64,000 bases of DNA from Bacteroidales bacterium UBA1797. Lineage in GTDB: Bacteria > Bacteroidota > Bacteroidia > Bacteroidales > VadinHA17. The notes under the pieces were generated by a model. It was not told the origin of the DNA, did not search any database, and saw nothing but the letters and a program-made list of their open reading frames with translations. The position numbers and the translations under genes are program-made. This document shows, in pieces, positions 53,127-62,167 of this stretch (position 1 is the stretch's first letter; each line of letters opens with the position of its first letter). The stretch is from assembly GCA_002319885.1 (NCBI GenBank), contig DCFT01000183.1, positions 7,097 to 71,096 on the forward strand. The letters run 5' to 3'.

Positions 53127-54581
53127 ATGACTAAAAGAACACTTATCATCTCTGGCATTATCTTAGTTAGTGCAATCGTTATATTGATTATAATCAGCAA
53201 GGTATCATCAAAGAAAGATATAGCGAATCTCTATGCCAGATCGGAGAAAGGGCAGTTCGATATAGTAGTCAATACTACAGGCGAACTACAGGCAAAAAAC
53301 TCAACTGATATCATAGGGCCTGAGTTTACACAAAGCAGGAATATAAGGGCTATGGATATTAAAATAACAGATATGGTTCCCGAAGGTACAGAGGTAAAAG
53401 GGGGGGATTATGTGGCAACTCTCGATAGAACATCCTTTGACAATAGTCTTAAAGATGAACTTGAGAAACTTACCACTTATGAAACGAACCTTGAGATGAA
53501 GATACTCGACACCGCAGTAACTCTAAGTAACCTGAGGGATAACATTAAAAATCTTAGATTTTCGGTTGAAGAGGCTGCAATAACGCTGCAACAATCAAAA
53601 TATGAGCCTCCTACAACTATCCGTCAGGCAGAAATATCGCTCGATAAAGCAAACCGGTCACTTGACCAGGCAATAAGAGGATATTCTCTGAGAGTTGAAC
53701 AGTCAAAATCGGATATGCACACAGCCAAAACAAATCTTTCTGAACAACGCGGAAGAGTCAGCGATCTTCAGACAGTTTTATCAAAGTTTATAATTACTGC
53801 CCCTTCGTCAGGTATGATTATTTATAAACGCGACAGGATGGGATCCAAAAGAAAAGTGGGTTCTTCAATAAGTCCCTGGGATAATGTAGTCGCAACACTC
53901 CCCGATATGTCTTCCATGCTGTCAATAACATATGTTAACGAAATTGATGTTAGCAAGGTCAAAGCAGGTCAGCATGTTGAGATTATGGTTGATGCCTTTC
54001 CTGAAAAATCTTATACTGGCACAGTCACAAGTGTTGCTAATATCGGGGAACAGTTGCCTAACGCCGATGCAAAAGTATTTGAAGTTCAGATTGAGGTTGA
54101 TGGAACCGATCCGATTCTGAGGCCTTCAATGACAACCGGGAACAAAATTATTACCAAAACGATTAAAGATGTTACTTATATACCTCTGGAAAGTGTCCAT
54201 GCAGGCGCTGACAGTATTCCTTTTGTATATTTGAAAAATGGGACCAGACAGGTTGTAGTACTTGGTGAATCAAACGAAAATAATGTTGTAATTGATCAGG
54301 GTTTACAGGCAGGTGTTCAGGTTTATCTTAGTACTCCTGCAAAACCCGAAAACTTCAAACTGGAAGGTGAACAATTAATCTCAGTAATAAAAAATCGGGA
54401 GAAAGAAAAAAAAGCCGAAGAATTAAAGATAAGAGAGGAAGCTGAGAAGAATAAGGAAGATGGAGACGGAATGATGCAGAGAGGCGGTATATCAGGACGG
54501 CGCCGGCCTGGTAGCGGACAGGGTTCACAGACTAATGGGCAGAACGGAGCTTCTCCATCTCAGGCAGGATTCAGGAAATAA
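53127..54581 (+). CDS. Periplasmic adaptor subunit (HlyD/MacA family)
   Basis: Membrane fusion protein of 484 residues that bridges an inner-membrane transporter and TolC. An N-terminal signal anchor (about 5-26) is followed by a barrel-sandwich half, a long coiled-coil hairpin (about 110-215, repeated leucine/serine heptads) and a second sandwich half (FIITAPSSGMIIYKRDR). A beta-barrel domain follows (VNEIDVSKVKAGQHVEIMVDAFP). The tail from about 425 is unusual: charged and then rich in glycine, serine, asparagine and arginine (GGISGRRRPGSGQGSQTNG). It starts a three-gene operon with a MacB-like permease and TolC. Confidence 0.9.
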   Translation: MTKRTLIISGIILVSAIVILIIISKVSSKKDIANLYARSEKGQFDIVVNTTGELQAKNSTDIIGPEFTQSRNIRAMDIKITDMVPEGTEVKGGDYVATLDRTSFDNSLKDELEKLTTYETNLEMKILDTAVTLSNLRDNIKNLRFSVEEAAITLQQSKYEPPTTIRQAEISLDKANRSLDQAIRGYSLRVEQSKSDMHTAKTNLSEQRGRVSDLQTVLSKFIITAPSSGMIIYKRDRMGSKRKVGSSISPWDNVVATLPDMSSMLSITYVNEIDVSKVKAGQHVEIMVDAFPEKSYTGTVTSVANIGEQLPNADAKVFEVQIEVDGTDPILRPSMTTGNKIITKTIKDVTYIPLESVHAGADSIPFVYLKNGTRQVVVLGESNENNVVIDQGLQAGVQVYLSTPAKPENFKLEGEQLISVIKNREKEKKAEELKIREEAEKNKEDGDGMMQRGGISGRRRPGSGQGSQTNGQNGASPSQAGFRK

Positions 54582-54600
54582 TTACTAAGCAGCGAATATT

Positions 54601-55989
54601 ATGTTCAAATTTATATTAAGATATTTCCACGATATTGAAATTGCTGTTGAATCCATCGTCTCAAATAAGTTGAAATCGATGCTTACAGCCCTTGGAATAA
54701 TTTTTGGTGTAGCTGCTGTAATTGCAATGCTTGCCATTGGGAAAGGAGCGAAGCAGGAGATAATGGAACAGATGAAAATGGTGGGAGTGAACAATATTCT
54801 CATAAACCCTGTAATACCTGATAAGACATCTTCCACAACAGAAGGGGAAAAACAACAAAAGAAGTTTTCGAGAGGTTTAAACCTTCTTGACGTTGATGCT
54901 ATTAAACAAATACTTCCTTCTGTGAAGAGAATTAGCCCGGAGATCTCCTTTAACTCAACAGCAATGCTTAATGGAGTAAAGTATACTGCCAAACTGGTCG
55001 GAGTATCCAATGATTATTTCTACCTGTATAATCTGCCACTTGTAGGAGGAGCTTTTTTTAATTCATTTCAGGAGAAGAACGGAATCCAGGTTTGTATAAT
55101 CGGAGCCAATATCAGAGCAAAATTCTTTAGTAAAATTGATCCTCTCGGACAATACATAAAATTCAATGGAATATGGCTTAAAGTAATCGGGGTTCTTCAG
55201 AAAACCAATGTCAGTCTTACAGGTTTTGAAGAAAAAGGAGTGAATGTATATAATGATAATATTTATATTCCTATACAGACAATGCTTTTAAGATACCAGA
55301 ACAGGGCCCTTCTTAATACAAAACTTGTTTCAGAAGCCACTTCAATGCAATTTTTTGGTGGAGGAAGGGGACCAGGAGGAGGGATGTCAAGAGTGGTGGT
55401 AAGCAGTTCGGATGCATCAAGCGATGTAGAAACGAATTACAATCAACTCGACAGGATAGTTGTCCAGGTGACTGAGACAGAGCAACTTCAGCCAACCACT
55501 GAAATACTTAGCCGGATGCTTACAAGGCGACATACGGGTGTAAAAGACTTTGAAATAACAGTACCTGAATTACTTCTGAAGCAACAACAAAGAACAAAGG
55601 ACATATTTAATATTGTCCTTGGAGCAATTGCCAGTATCTCACTTATTGTAGGAGGTATAGGAATTATGAATATCATGTTTGCATCAGTAATGGAAAGAAT
55701 TAAGGAAATTGGAACAAGAATGGCAATTGGCGCCAAGAAAATGGATATTGTTGTACAGTTTCTCTCCGAAGCAGTTCTGATAAGTGTATCAGGAGGTTTT
55801 ATTGGTGTTTTCTTTGGAGTTATTATGGCTAAACTTATAGAACAGATTGCAGGCATAATGACAATTGTTTCCTTCTTTTCTGTATTTATTGCCTTTGGAG
55901 TATCTGCAGCAGTTGGAGTAATTTTTGGTTATTCACCAGCAAAAAGAGCATCAGAAAAAGATCCGATCGAGTCATTGAGGCATGAATAA
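54601..55989 (+). CDS. MacB-like ABC permease without fused ATPase
   Basis: Permease of 462 residues with the MacB periplasmic core and FtsX domain but no ATPase domain. The N-terminal helix is NKLKSMLTALGIIFGVAAVI, the periplasmic domain runs to about 325, and three C-terminal helices lie at about 335-365, 390-415 and 420-445. The ending DPIESLRHE is typical. Within the periplasmic domain is a glycine-rich insert (FFGGGRGPGGGMSR, about 242-255) and a serine-rich stretch. It needs a separate ATPase, which the operon lacks. The neighbours on both sides are an adaptor and TolC, so this is a tripartite exporter. The substrate is unknown. Confidence 0.9.
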   Translation: MFKFILRYFHDIEIAVESIVSNKLKSMLTALGIIFGVAAVIAMLAIGKGAKQEIMEQMKMVGVNNILINPVIPDKTSSTTEGEKQQKKFSRGLNLLDVDAIKQILPSVKRISPEISFNSTAMLNGVKYTAKLVGVSNDYFYLYNLPLVGGAFFNSFQEKNGIQVCIIGANIRAKFFSKIDPLGQYIKFNGIWLKVIGVLQKTNVSLTGFEEKGVNVYNDNIYIPIQTMLLRYQNRALLNTKLVSEATSMQFFGGGRGPGGGMSRVVVSSSDASSDVETNYNQLDRIVVQVTETEQLQPTTEILSRMLTRRHTGVKDFEITVPELLLKQQQRTKDIFNIVLGAIASISLIVGGIGIMNIMFASVMERIKEIGTRMAIGAKKMDIVVQFLSEAVLISVSGGFIGVFFGVIMAKLIEQIAGIMTIVSFFSVFIAFGVSAAVGVIFGYSPAKRASEKDPIESLRHE

Positions 55990-56063
55990 ATCCTTCTGTT
56001 TCACTAATTCGGCATCCTCCTGCATAGGGACAGAAAAACAGGATAAATTATTATAATCTAAAA

Positions 56064-57548
56064 ATGAAGAATTTACTTTTGTTATCACTCTTAGCTCTAC
56101 TTGTTCTTTCCTCAAAGGATATAATGGCACAGGAAGTAAAAAAACTGACTTTTGATGAAGTTATTAAACTGGCGGAGGAGCAATCGCCTAATGCCTTAAT
56201 AGCTAAACATCGTTTCCGTGCCAGTTACTGGGAATATCGTTCCTACCAGGCACAATACCTGCCATCACTTACTTTATCGGGGTCTACCCCTGATTTCAGC
56301 AATGGGCTCACCAAAGTTTACGATTCAGGCACCGACCAGTATATCTATACACCAAAAAATACAATCAGTACCATGGGTACCCTGTCTCTTTCCCAAAATA
56401 TTGGATTGACAGGTACTGTAATATCTTTGAGTTCAGATCTTACTCTTTATAAAGATATTGCTTTAAAACTTCCTATAAATTACATTTCTGATCCCGCGTA
56501 TATTCATATAACACAACCTATAAGGCAATTCAATACATTAAAGTGGCAAAAAAAGATAGAACCGGTAAAGTATAATGCTGCTAAGAAAACCTATCTTTCA
56601 AATATTGAAGGGGTTCATATGAGCGCTGTGATGAATTTCTTTTCACTGGCTCTGGCACAAATCAATAAGCAGATAGCAGAAATGAACTATTCAAATGCAG
56701 ATACTTTGTTCAGAATTGCAAAGGGAAGATATCAGCTGGGCACAATTGCGGAAGACGAACTACTTCAGATGCAACTGTCGTGGTTGAATGCAGAAACTTC
56801 CAGGAAGCAGGCCGATATGAATTTACGCGACAGGGAGATCAGGTTGCGATCATTTCTGGGATATAATGAAAATGTAAGAATTGAATTGATTCTTCCTAAT
56901 GAAATACCTGATTTACAGGTCGATATGAAAGAAGTGCTCGATCTTGCTCTTCAGAATAACCCTGATATTCTTAATCAGCAGATTAATGTTCTTAATGCTC
57001 AGAGTAATGAGGCACAGGCAAAAGCATCAAAGGGACTTAATGCAAGCCTGTCAGCTTCCCTGGGTTATTCCCAGCAGGCTGAAAATGTTAACGCTGCCTA
57101 CAATAACCTCAGCAATTCACAACTTGTAAGTATGCACTTTGTTTTACCTATTCTTGACTGGGGGCTTGCCAAAGGCAGATATCAGATGGCTAAATCGAGT
57201 CTGGAGCTGGCACAGGTTCAGGCTAAACAGGCATTAGTTGATTTTCAGCAAAATCTCTTTCTCGATGTTGAGCAATTCAATCTGCAGAAAAACCAGGTTG
57301 AGATTGCTGCAAAATCCGATACTGTTGCCATGAAGAGGTATGAAGTTACTAAACAACGTTTCCTTATTGGCAAAATTGCAGTGCTCGATCTGAATGATGC
57401 TGACAGCAGAAAAGATGAAAACAAAAGAGCCTATGTGCAGTCTTTACAGGATTACTGGAGTTATTTCTTTAATATCAGAAGCCTGACTCTCTTTGACTTC
57501 ATTAACAGGAAGCCGATCGAGACTGATTATGAAAAACTGCTCCGCTAA
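56064..57548 (+). CDS. TolC-family outer-membrane efflux protein
   Basis: Outer-membrane channel of 494 residues in the TolC family. A signal peptide (MKNLLLLSLLALLVLSSKDI, then MAQ) is followed by the two OEP domains with long helices. Typical segments are LTFDEVIKLAEEQSPNALIAK, ALAQINKQIAEMNYSNADTLF, GTIAEDELLQMQLS, EVLDLALQNNPDILNQQINV and KQRFLIGKIAVLDLNDADS. It is 74 bases after the permease. With the adaptor and permease it completes the periplasm-spanning part of the exporter. Confidence 0.9.
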   Translation: MKNLLLLSLLALLVLSSKDIMAQEVKKLTFDEVIKLAEEQSPNALIAKHRFRASYWEYRSYQAQYLPSLTLSGSTPDFSNGLTKVYDSGTDQYIYTPKNTISTMGTLSLSQNIGLTGTVISLSSDLTLYKDIALKLPINYISDPAYIHITQPIRQFNTLKWQKKIEPVKYNAAKKTYLSNIEGVHMSAVMNFFSLALAQINKQIAEMNYSNADTLFRIAKGRYQLGTIAEDELLQMQLSWLNAETSRKQADMNLRDREIRLRSFLGYNENVRIELILPNEIPDLQVDMKEVLDLALQNNPDILNQQINVLNAQSNEAQAKASKGLNASLSASLGYSQQAENVNAAYNNLSNSQLVSMHFVLPILDWGLAKGRYQMAKSSLELAQVQAKQALVDFQQNLFLDVEQFNLQKNQVEIAAKSDTVAMKRYEVTKQRFLIGKIAVLDLNDADSRKDENKRAYVQSLQDYWSYFFNIRSLTLFDFINRKPIETDYEKLLR

Positions 57549-57840
57549 AAGATTTTTATCTTAATACCCGGATTTTATTGGTCCTCTGGTAGGTTTTTGC
57601 CCCCCGAACTCCACTAAGGTGGGTTAAATCTATTATATTTATGAGAATTTTTGTTATAGATTGAGGATTAGCTCCCTATAAAAGAAGAAGGGAGCATGAG
57701 CATTAAGAGGGTAATGGTCATCAAGAAATAGCCTTCATTGTATTATTAATTAATTGTTTTTATAAAATTTTAATATCTTTGCGCCTCAATCGAAGAAGAA
57801 TAAAAAATATAGACTTACATAATTCCAAAAGACTAGACAA
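57549..57840 (+). other. Intergenic region with a GC-rich hairpin before secDF
   Basis: Of these 292 bases the last 67 contain the secDF promoter element. Upstream is a clear hairpin, GCTCCCT (57671-57677) and AGGGAGC (57689-57695) with an 11-base loop and no T run after it, and a smaller CCAC-TAAG-GTGG hairpin near 57612. I see no coding frame, tRNA or known riboswitch. A small RNA or a leader structure is possible. Confidence 0.35.
57774..57781 (+). promoter_or_regulatory. Bacteroidota -7 element TATCTTTG before secDF
   Basis: TATCTTTG followed by CGCC, with TTG at 57754-57756 placed 17 bases upstream as a -33 box. It lies 60 bases before the secDF ATG and is the best two-part promoter in the window. 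Confidence 0.6.
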
Positions 57841-60834
57841 ATGCAGAATAAAGCAGCTATAATCGTTCTGGCAATTGCATTAGGGTTGGTATCAATTTAT
57901 CAGCTTTCATTTACAGCCGCAACTTACAAGGTAAAAAAAGAAGCCAAAGCTTATGCAAAAGGAAGCCTGGTAAAGGAAACACAATACCTCGATTCAATTT
58001 CCACATTGCCAAAAGAAAAATGGAGTTTTCTGGGTAACACATTTAAAGAGTGCCAGAAAAAAGAACTTAACCTCGGTCTTGACCTTAAAGGTGGGATGAA
58101 CGTTATCCTCGAGGTGTCGGTTGAAGATATCTTAAAAGCTCTTTCAAACTATAATCCTGATAAGACTTTCAATGCAGCTCTTGCCCGTGCGAAAGAACTT
58201 CAGAAATCAAGTCAGTCAGATTATCTGACACTGTTTGGTAAAGCTTTTCAGGAAATTGATCCGAACGCTAAACTGGCTTCTATTTTTGGAACGGTAGAAT
58301 TAAAAGACAAGATCAATTTTAATTCCACTAATGAGCAGGTTTTGAAAGTGCTTGATTCGGAAGTCTCTGGTGCTATAACTAATGCATTTAATATCCTACG
58401 TACCAGGATCGACAGGTTTGGTGTGGTTCAGCCTAATATTACACAACTTGCTACAAAAGGACGAATTCTTATTCAGCTTCCCGGCGCTAACAATCCAAAA
58501 CGTGTTCGCGAATTACTACAGGGAACCGCAAATCTTGAGTTCTGGGAGACATACGAAAACAGTGAAATAGTTCCTTATCTCATAAAAGCTAATAGTCTTC
58601 TTAAAGAAATTCAGGCTAATACCGAGAAAACTAATCAGAAAGCCAGCGAGACAACTAAAAAAGGCGAAGCTTCGGACACAACCAAAAAATCACAATCCCT
58701 GCTTGACCTGATAAATAAAGATACTACCAAAACAGCTGAAACTGCTAATACACGCGAAGATTTTACTCTTCAGAATCCGTTATTCGGAATCCTTATACCC
58801 AGGGTAACAGCCCAGGGTCAGCCTTTGCCTTCATGTATGGTTGGACTTGCAAGTTCAAAAGATACTGCAAAAGTGGATTCTTATCTGAAAATGAATCAGA
58901 TAAAGGCGTTATTCCCACGTGACCTTAAGTTTATGTGGAGTCAGAATCCTTATAAACAGGATCCCACAAAAACTATGTATGAACTTCATGCAATAAAAAT
59001 AACTACCCGCGATGGACGTCCTCCACTTAGTGGCGATGTTATTACTTCTGCCAGAACCTCGACCGGAGTAAGCGGCGACGTTAAAGTTGATATGACTATG
59101 AATTCGGAAGGTTCAAAAATATGGGCTCGAATGACACGCGAAAATATCGGACGTTGTCTTGTAGTGGTACTTGATGGATACGTCCGTTCATATCCGAGAG
59201 TTCAGAATGAAATAACAGGTGGAAGTACTGAAATAACAGGAGACTTCACAATTGAAGAGGCTGATGACCTTTCTAATATTCTGAAATCAGGAAAACTGCC
59301 GGCTCCGACTCATATAATTTCAGATACAATTGTTGGGCCTACACTTGGAAGAGAATCAATTAATTCGGGTTTTGTATCATTCATAATTGCTTTTGCTTTC
59401 GTATTGATCTTTATGGTATTTTACTACAGCCGTAGTGCCGGGACAATTGCCAATATTGCACTGATTGCCAACGTATTTCTGCTCTTTGGCGTACTTGCGT
59501 CATTGAATGCTGTACTCACTTTGCCTGGAATTGCCGGTATTGTGCTCACAATGGGGATGGCTGTAGACGCAAACGTGCTTATATTTGAACGAATCAGGGA
59601 GGAACTAAGAGCCGGAAAGGGAATAAAACTTGCCATAGCGGATGGTTACAAACATGCATATTCTGCTATTATCGACTCAAACGTTACTACAATCCTTACC
59701 GGTGTTGTTCTTTATATCTTTGGAACTGGTCCGATAAAAGGTTTTGCCACAACACTTGTAATTGGTATTCTTACTTCATTGTTCACCGCTATTTTTGTTA
59801 CAAGAATTATTTATGAAAGCCTGCTGAAAAGAGATAAAACTCCCACTTTTTCAATTAAAATCACCGCTGACCTCTTCAAACATACCAAGATAGATTTTAT
59901 CGGATTAAGAAAGTATTTCTACGTTATTTCAGGAGTGATCCTTCTGGCAGGGGTTGTTTCTCTATTCGTCAGGGGTTTAAACCCGGGTATCGACTTTACA
60001 GGTGGAAGAACATTTGTTATTCAGTTTGACAAACCGGTAACCACTGAAAGCATTGCGGCTAAGCTTAATGTTGCTTTCGGGGAACTTCCCCAGGTTGTTA
60101 CATATGGAAGCGCCAATAAAGTAAAGATTACAACCAAGTACAAGATCAATGAATCAGGCGCTGACGATGAAGTTGACACCAAATTGTACGATGCCTTAAA
60201 AGATGTTGTTGGTGGAAATGTAACCAAAGAGGAATTTCTCAGAAATAACAGGATAAGTTCTGAAACTGTTGGCCCGGTAGTAGCTGCAGATATAAAGATA
60301 AACGCTTTCTATGCAGTTGGAATTGCACTGGTTCTTATCTTCTTTTATATATTCATGCGATTCCGATACTGGCAGTATGGTTTCGGAGCTGTTATGTCTT
60401 TGGCTCACGATACTCTTCTGGTTATCGGAGTTTATTCAATCTTCTGGGGTATTATGCCCTTCTCAATGGAAATTGACCAGGCATTTATTGCAGCTATCCT
60501 TACCGTTATAGGATTCTCTGTAAATGATACGGTAATCGTATTCGACCGGCTCAGGGAATATATTCCTCTGTATCGGAAACGTCCGCTGAAAGAAGTACTT
60601 AATATGGCAATAAACTCAACCCTGAGCCGAACAATCAATACTACTTTAACAGTGATTCTTACAATAGTTGCCATGTTCATCTTTGGCGGTGCCGTAATTC
60701 GCGGATTTATGTTTGCGCTTCTGGTAGGGATAGGTACAGGCGTCTATTCTTCTGTATTCGTTGCCACGGCCTTGATGTACGATACAACACCAAAGGCAAA
60801 AGTATTGCCTGAAGAAGTAAAAACTAAAAAATAA
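57841..60834 (+). CDS. secDF: Protein translocase subunit SecDF (fused)
   Basis: Inner-membrane protein of 997 residues with SecD and SecF in one chain, as usual in Bacteroidota; it uses the proton gradient to help protein export through SecYEG. The SecD half has LNLGLDLKGGMNVILEV, a periplasmic P1 domain and TM4 motif GMAVDANVLIFERIREEL. The SecF half (from about 675) has LNPGIDFTGGRTF and GFSVNDTVIVFDRLREY. About twelve membrane helices are present. The SecD periplasmic domain holds a lysine/threonine-rich insert (about 260-300, KTNQKASETTKKGEASDTTK), probably a disordered loop. It is a single gene with its own terminator. Confidence 0.97.
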   Translation: MQNKAAIIVLAIALGLVSIYQLSFTAATYKVKKEAKAYAKGSLVKETQYLDSISTLPKEKWSFLGNTFKECQKKELNLGLDLKGGMNVILEVSVEDILKALSNYNPDKTFNAALARAKELQKSSQSDYLTLFGKAFQEIDPNAKLASIFGTVELKDKINFNSTNEQVLKVLDSEVSGAITNAFNILRTRIDRFGVVQPNITQLATKGRILIQLPGANNPKRVRELLQGTANLEFWETYENSEIVPYLIKANSLLKEIQANTEKTNQKASETTKKGEASDTTKKSQSLLDLINKDTTKTAETANTREDFTLQNPLFGILIPRVTAQGQPLPSCMVGLASSKDTAKVDSYLKMNQIKALFPRDLKFMWSQNPYKQDPTKTMYELHAIKITTRDGRPPLSGDVITSARTSTGVSGDVKVDMTMNSEGSKIWARMTRENIGRCLVVVLDGYVRSYPRVQNEITGGSTEITGDFTIEEADDLSNILKSGKLPAPTHIISDTIVGPTLGRESINSGFVSFIIAFAFVLIFMVFYYSRSAGTIANIALIANVFLLFGVLASLNAVLTLPGIAGIVLTMGMAVDANVLIFERIREELRAGKGIKLAIADGYKHAYSAIIDSNVTTILTGVVLYIFGTGPIKGFATTLVIGILTSLFTAIFVTRIIYESLLKRDKTPTFSIKITADLFKHTKIDFIGLRKYFYVISGVILLAGVVSLFVRGLNPGIDFTGGRTFVIQFDKPVTTESIAAKLNVAFGELPQVVTYGSANKVKITTKYKINESGADDEVDTKLYDALKDVVGGNVTKEEFLRNNRISSETVGPVVAADIKINAFYAVGIALVLIFFYIFMRFRYWQYGFGAVMSLAHDTLLVIGVYSIFWGIMPFSMEIDQAFIAAILTVIGFSVNDTVIVFDRLREYIPLYRKRPLKEVLNMAINSTLSRTINTTLTVILTIVAMFIFGGAVIRGFMFALLVGIGTGVYSSVFVATALMYDTTPKAKVLPEEVKTKK

Positions 60835-60877
60835 AACCGGTATTTAACGGTTGAAGAACTTAGGCTATGATTAAATT

Positions 60878-60910
60878 ATAGGGACTTGCCACAGCATGTC
60901 CCTATTTTAT
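60878..60910 (+). terminator. Rho-independent terminator after secDF
   Basis: ATAGGGAC and GTCCCTAT form an eight-bp perfect stem, with TTG/CAT partly pairing in the loop, followed by TTTTATT. It is 44 bases after the secDF stop. Confidence 0.7.
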
Positions 60911-60953
60911 TATTTATAGAAATTTAATCAATGGGAAAATCATTAAACTTTTC

Positions 60954-60961
60954 TAACTTTG
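60954..60961 (+). promoter_or_regulatory. Bacteroidota -7 element TAACTTTG before tatA
   Basis: TAACTTTG matches TAnnTTTG and lies 38 bases before the tatA ATG, downstream of the secDF terminator. Confidence 0.5.
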
Positions 60962-60998
60962 GCTTTTTATATGGAGGAAATATTTATTACAAATTGTT

Positions 60999-61478
60999 AT
61001 GAGCGGACCGGAAATATTTGTTATCATCATTGTTGCACTTCTTCTTTTTGGCGCTGAAAAACTACCTGACATAGCAAAAACTATTGGAAAGGGAATGCGC
61101 GATTTTAAGAAGGCAACGGATGAAATAAGGAGGGAGATTGAGACAAGCACAAGCGATTTTCGTAAGGATTTGACGGATGTTACCGATACTATTAAAAAAG
61201 ATGTAACAACTTACTCAGAGAAATTAAAAAGTGATATGAACGATGTCACCGACTCTATCAAGAACGATATGAATGATGCTACATCAGAAGTACGCCAGAG
61301 TATGAATGACATGTCTGCCAGTGTTAAAAGCGATGCGAACGAGATAAAAGAAAATATTCAGAAAAATGATGAGGCGGCAAAGCCTGATGTCAGTAAACAG
61401 GCAGATATCCCAGAAGAAAATACAGGAAAAGAGACTACTGATATCTCTGATAAATTCTATAAAGAAGTAAAAGACTAG
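60999..61478 (+). CDS. tatA: TatA/E-type translocase subunit with long 11-residue-repeat tail
   Basis: Twin-arginine translocase pore subunit of 159 residues, about twice the usual length. The N-terminal helix (about 4-17, PEIFVIIIVALLLFG) is followed by the hinge FGAEKLPDIAKTIGKGMRDF, with the FG and KLP features of TatA. From residue 33 to 120 the amphipathic region is eight tandem 11-residue units. Examples are RKDLTDVTDTI, KKDVTTYSEKL, KSDMNDVTDSI and KNDMNDATSEV: a basic pair first, an acidic residue third and a hydrophobic residue last. A disordered acidic tail ends the protein. Such 11-mers form long amphipathic helices in apolipoproteins. tatC is not in the window. The LolD-like ATPase follows 29 bases later. 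Confidence 0.88.
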   Translation: MSGPEIFVIIIVALLLFGAEKLPDIAKTIGKGMRDFKKATDEIRREIETSTSDFRKDLTDVTDTIKKDVTTYSEKLKSDMNDVTDSIKNDMNDATSEVRQSMNDMSASVKSDANEIKENIQKNDEAAKPDVSKQADIPEENTGKETTDISDKFYKEVKD

Positions 61479-61507
61479 CAGCTTTCATTCTCCCTTCACA
61501 GAAGATT

Positions 61508-62167
61508 ATGATTGTAACAACCGGAATAACCAAAGCATATGGAAACCTTAAGGTTTTAAAAGGCATTGATATCCGGATTATGGATAAAGAAGTGGTATCT
61601 ATTGTCGGAGCAAGTGGCGCTGGTAAAACAACCCTGTTACAGATAATTGGAACCCTCGACCGTCCCGACAATGGGACTATATTTTATAACGATTCAGATA
61701 TAAGCCGTCTTAAAGGCAGAGCTCTGGCCGGTTTCAGGAATAATAATATTGGATTTGTTTTTCAGTTTCATCAGCTTCTTCCTGAATTCACTGCTCTCGA
61801 AAATGTATGTATCCCTGCATATATATCTGGGAAAAGCAAAATTGAGGCTGAAAAAAGAGCTACTGAACTCCTGGGTTTTCTTAGCCTTTCAGACAGACTC
61901 GATCATAAACCATCGGAACTGAGCGGAGGCGAACAACAACGAGTAGCCGTTGCCAGGGCACTGGTAAATAACCCTTCAGTCATCCTGGCTGATGAACCCT
62001 CGGGAAATCTTGATACTGAGAATAAGAATGAACTTCATAAGCTATTCTTTAAGCTAAGGGATACATTTGGTCAGACAATTATAATTGTTACTCACGACCG
62101 TCAGCTGGCATCCATGTCAGACAGAATACTCCAGATTAAAGACGGACTTATTGTCGATGAGCCTTAA
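61508..62167 (+). CDS. LolD/MacB-type ABC ATPase
   Basis: ATPase of 219 residues of the lipoprotein-release/MacB group. Walker A is GASGAGKTT at 34-42, the signature LSGGEQQRVAVARALVNNP, Walker B VILADEPSGNLD and the switch histidine in IIVTHDRQLA. The Q-loop is GFVFQFHQLLPEFTALENV. It could power the LolC/E permease at 5315-6559 or the ATPase-less MacB-like permease at 54601-55989; the sequence cannot decide. The stop overlaps the next gene by 11 bases, so the three genes to 63664 form an operon, perhaps with tatA. Confidence 0.92.
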   Translation: MIVTTGITKAYGNLKVLKGIDIRIMDKEVVSIVGASGAGKTTLLQIIGTLDRPDNGTIFYNDSDISRLKGRALAGFRNNNIGFVFQFHQLLPEFTALENVCIPAYISGKSKIEAEKRATELLGFLSLSDRLDHKPSELSGGEQQRVAVARALVNNPSVILADEPSGNLDTENKNELHKLFFKLRDTFGQTIIIVTHDRQLASMSDRILQIKDGLIVDEP

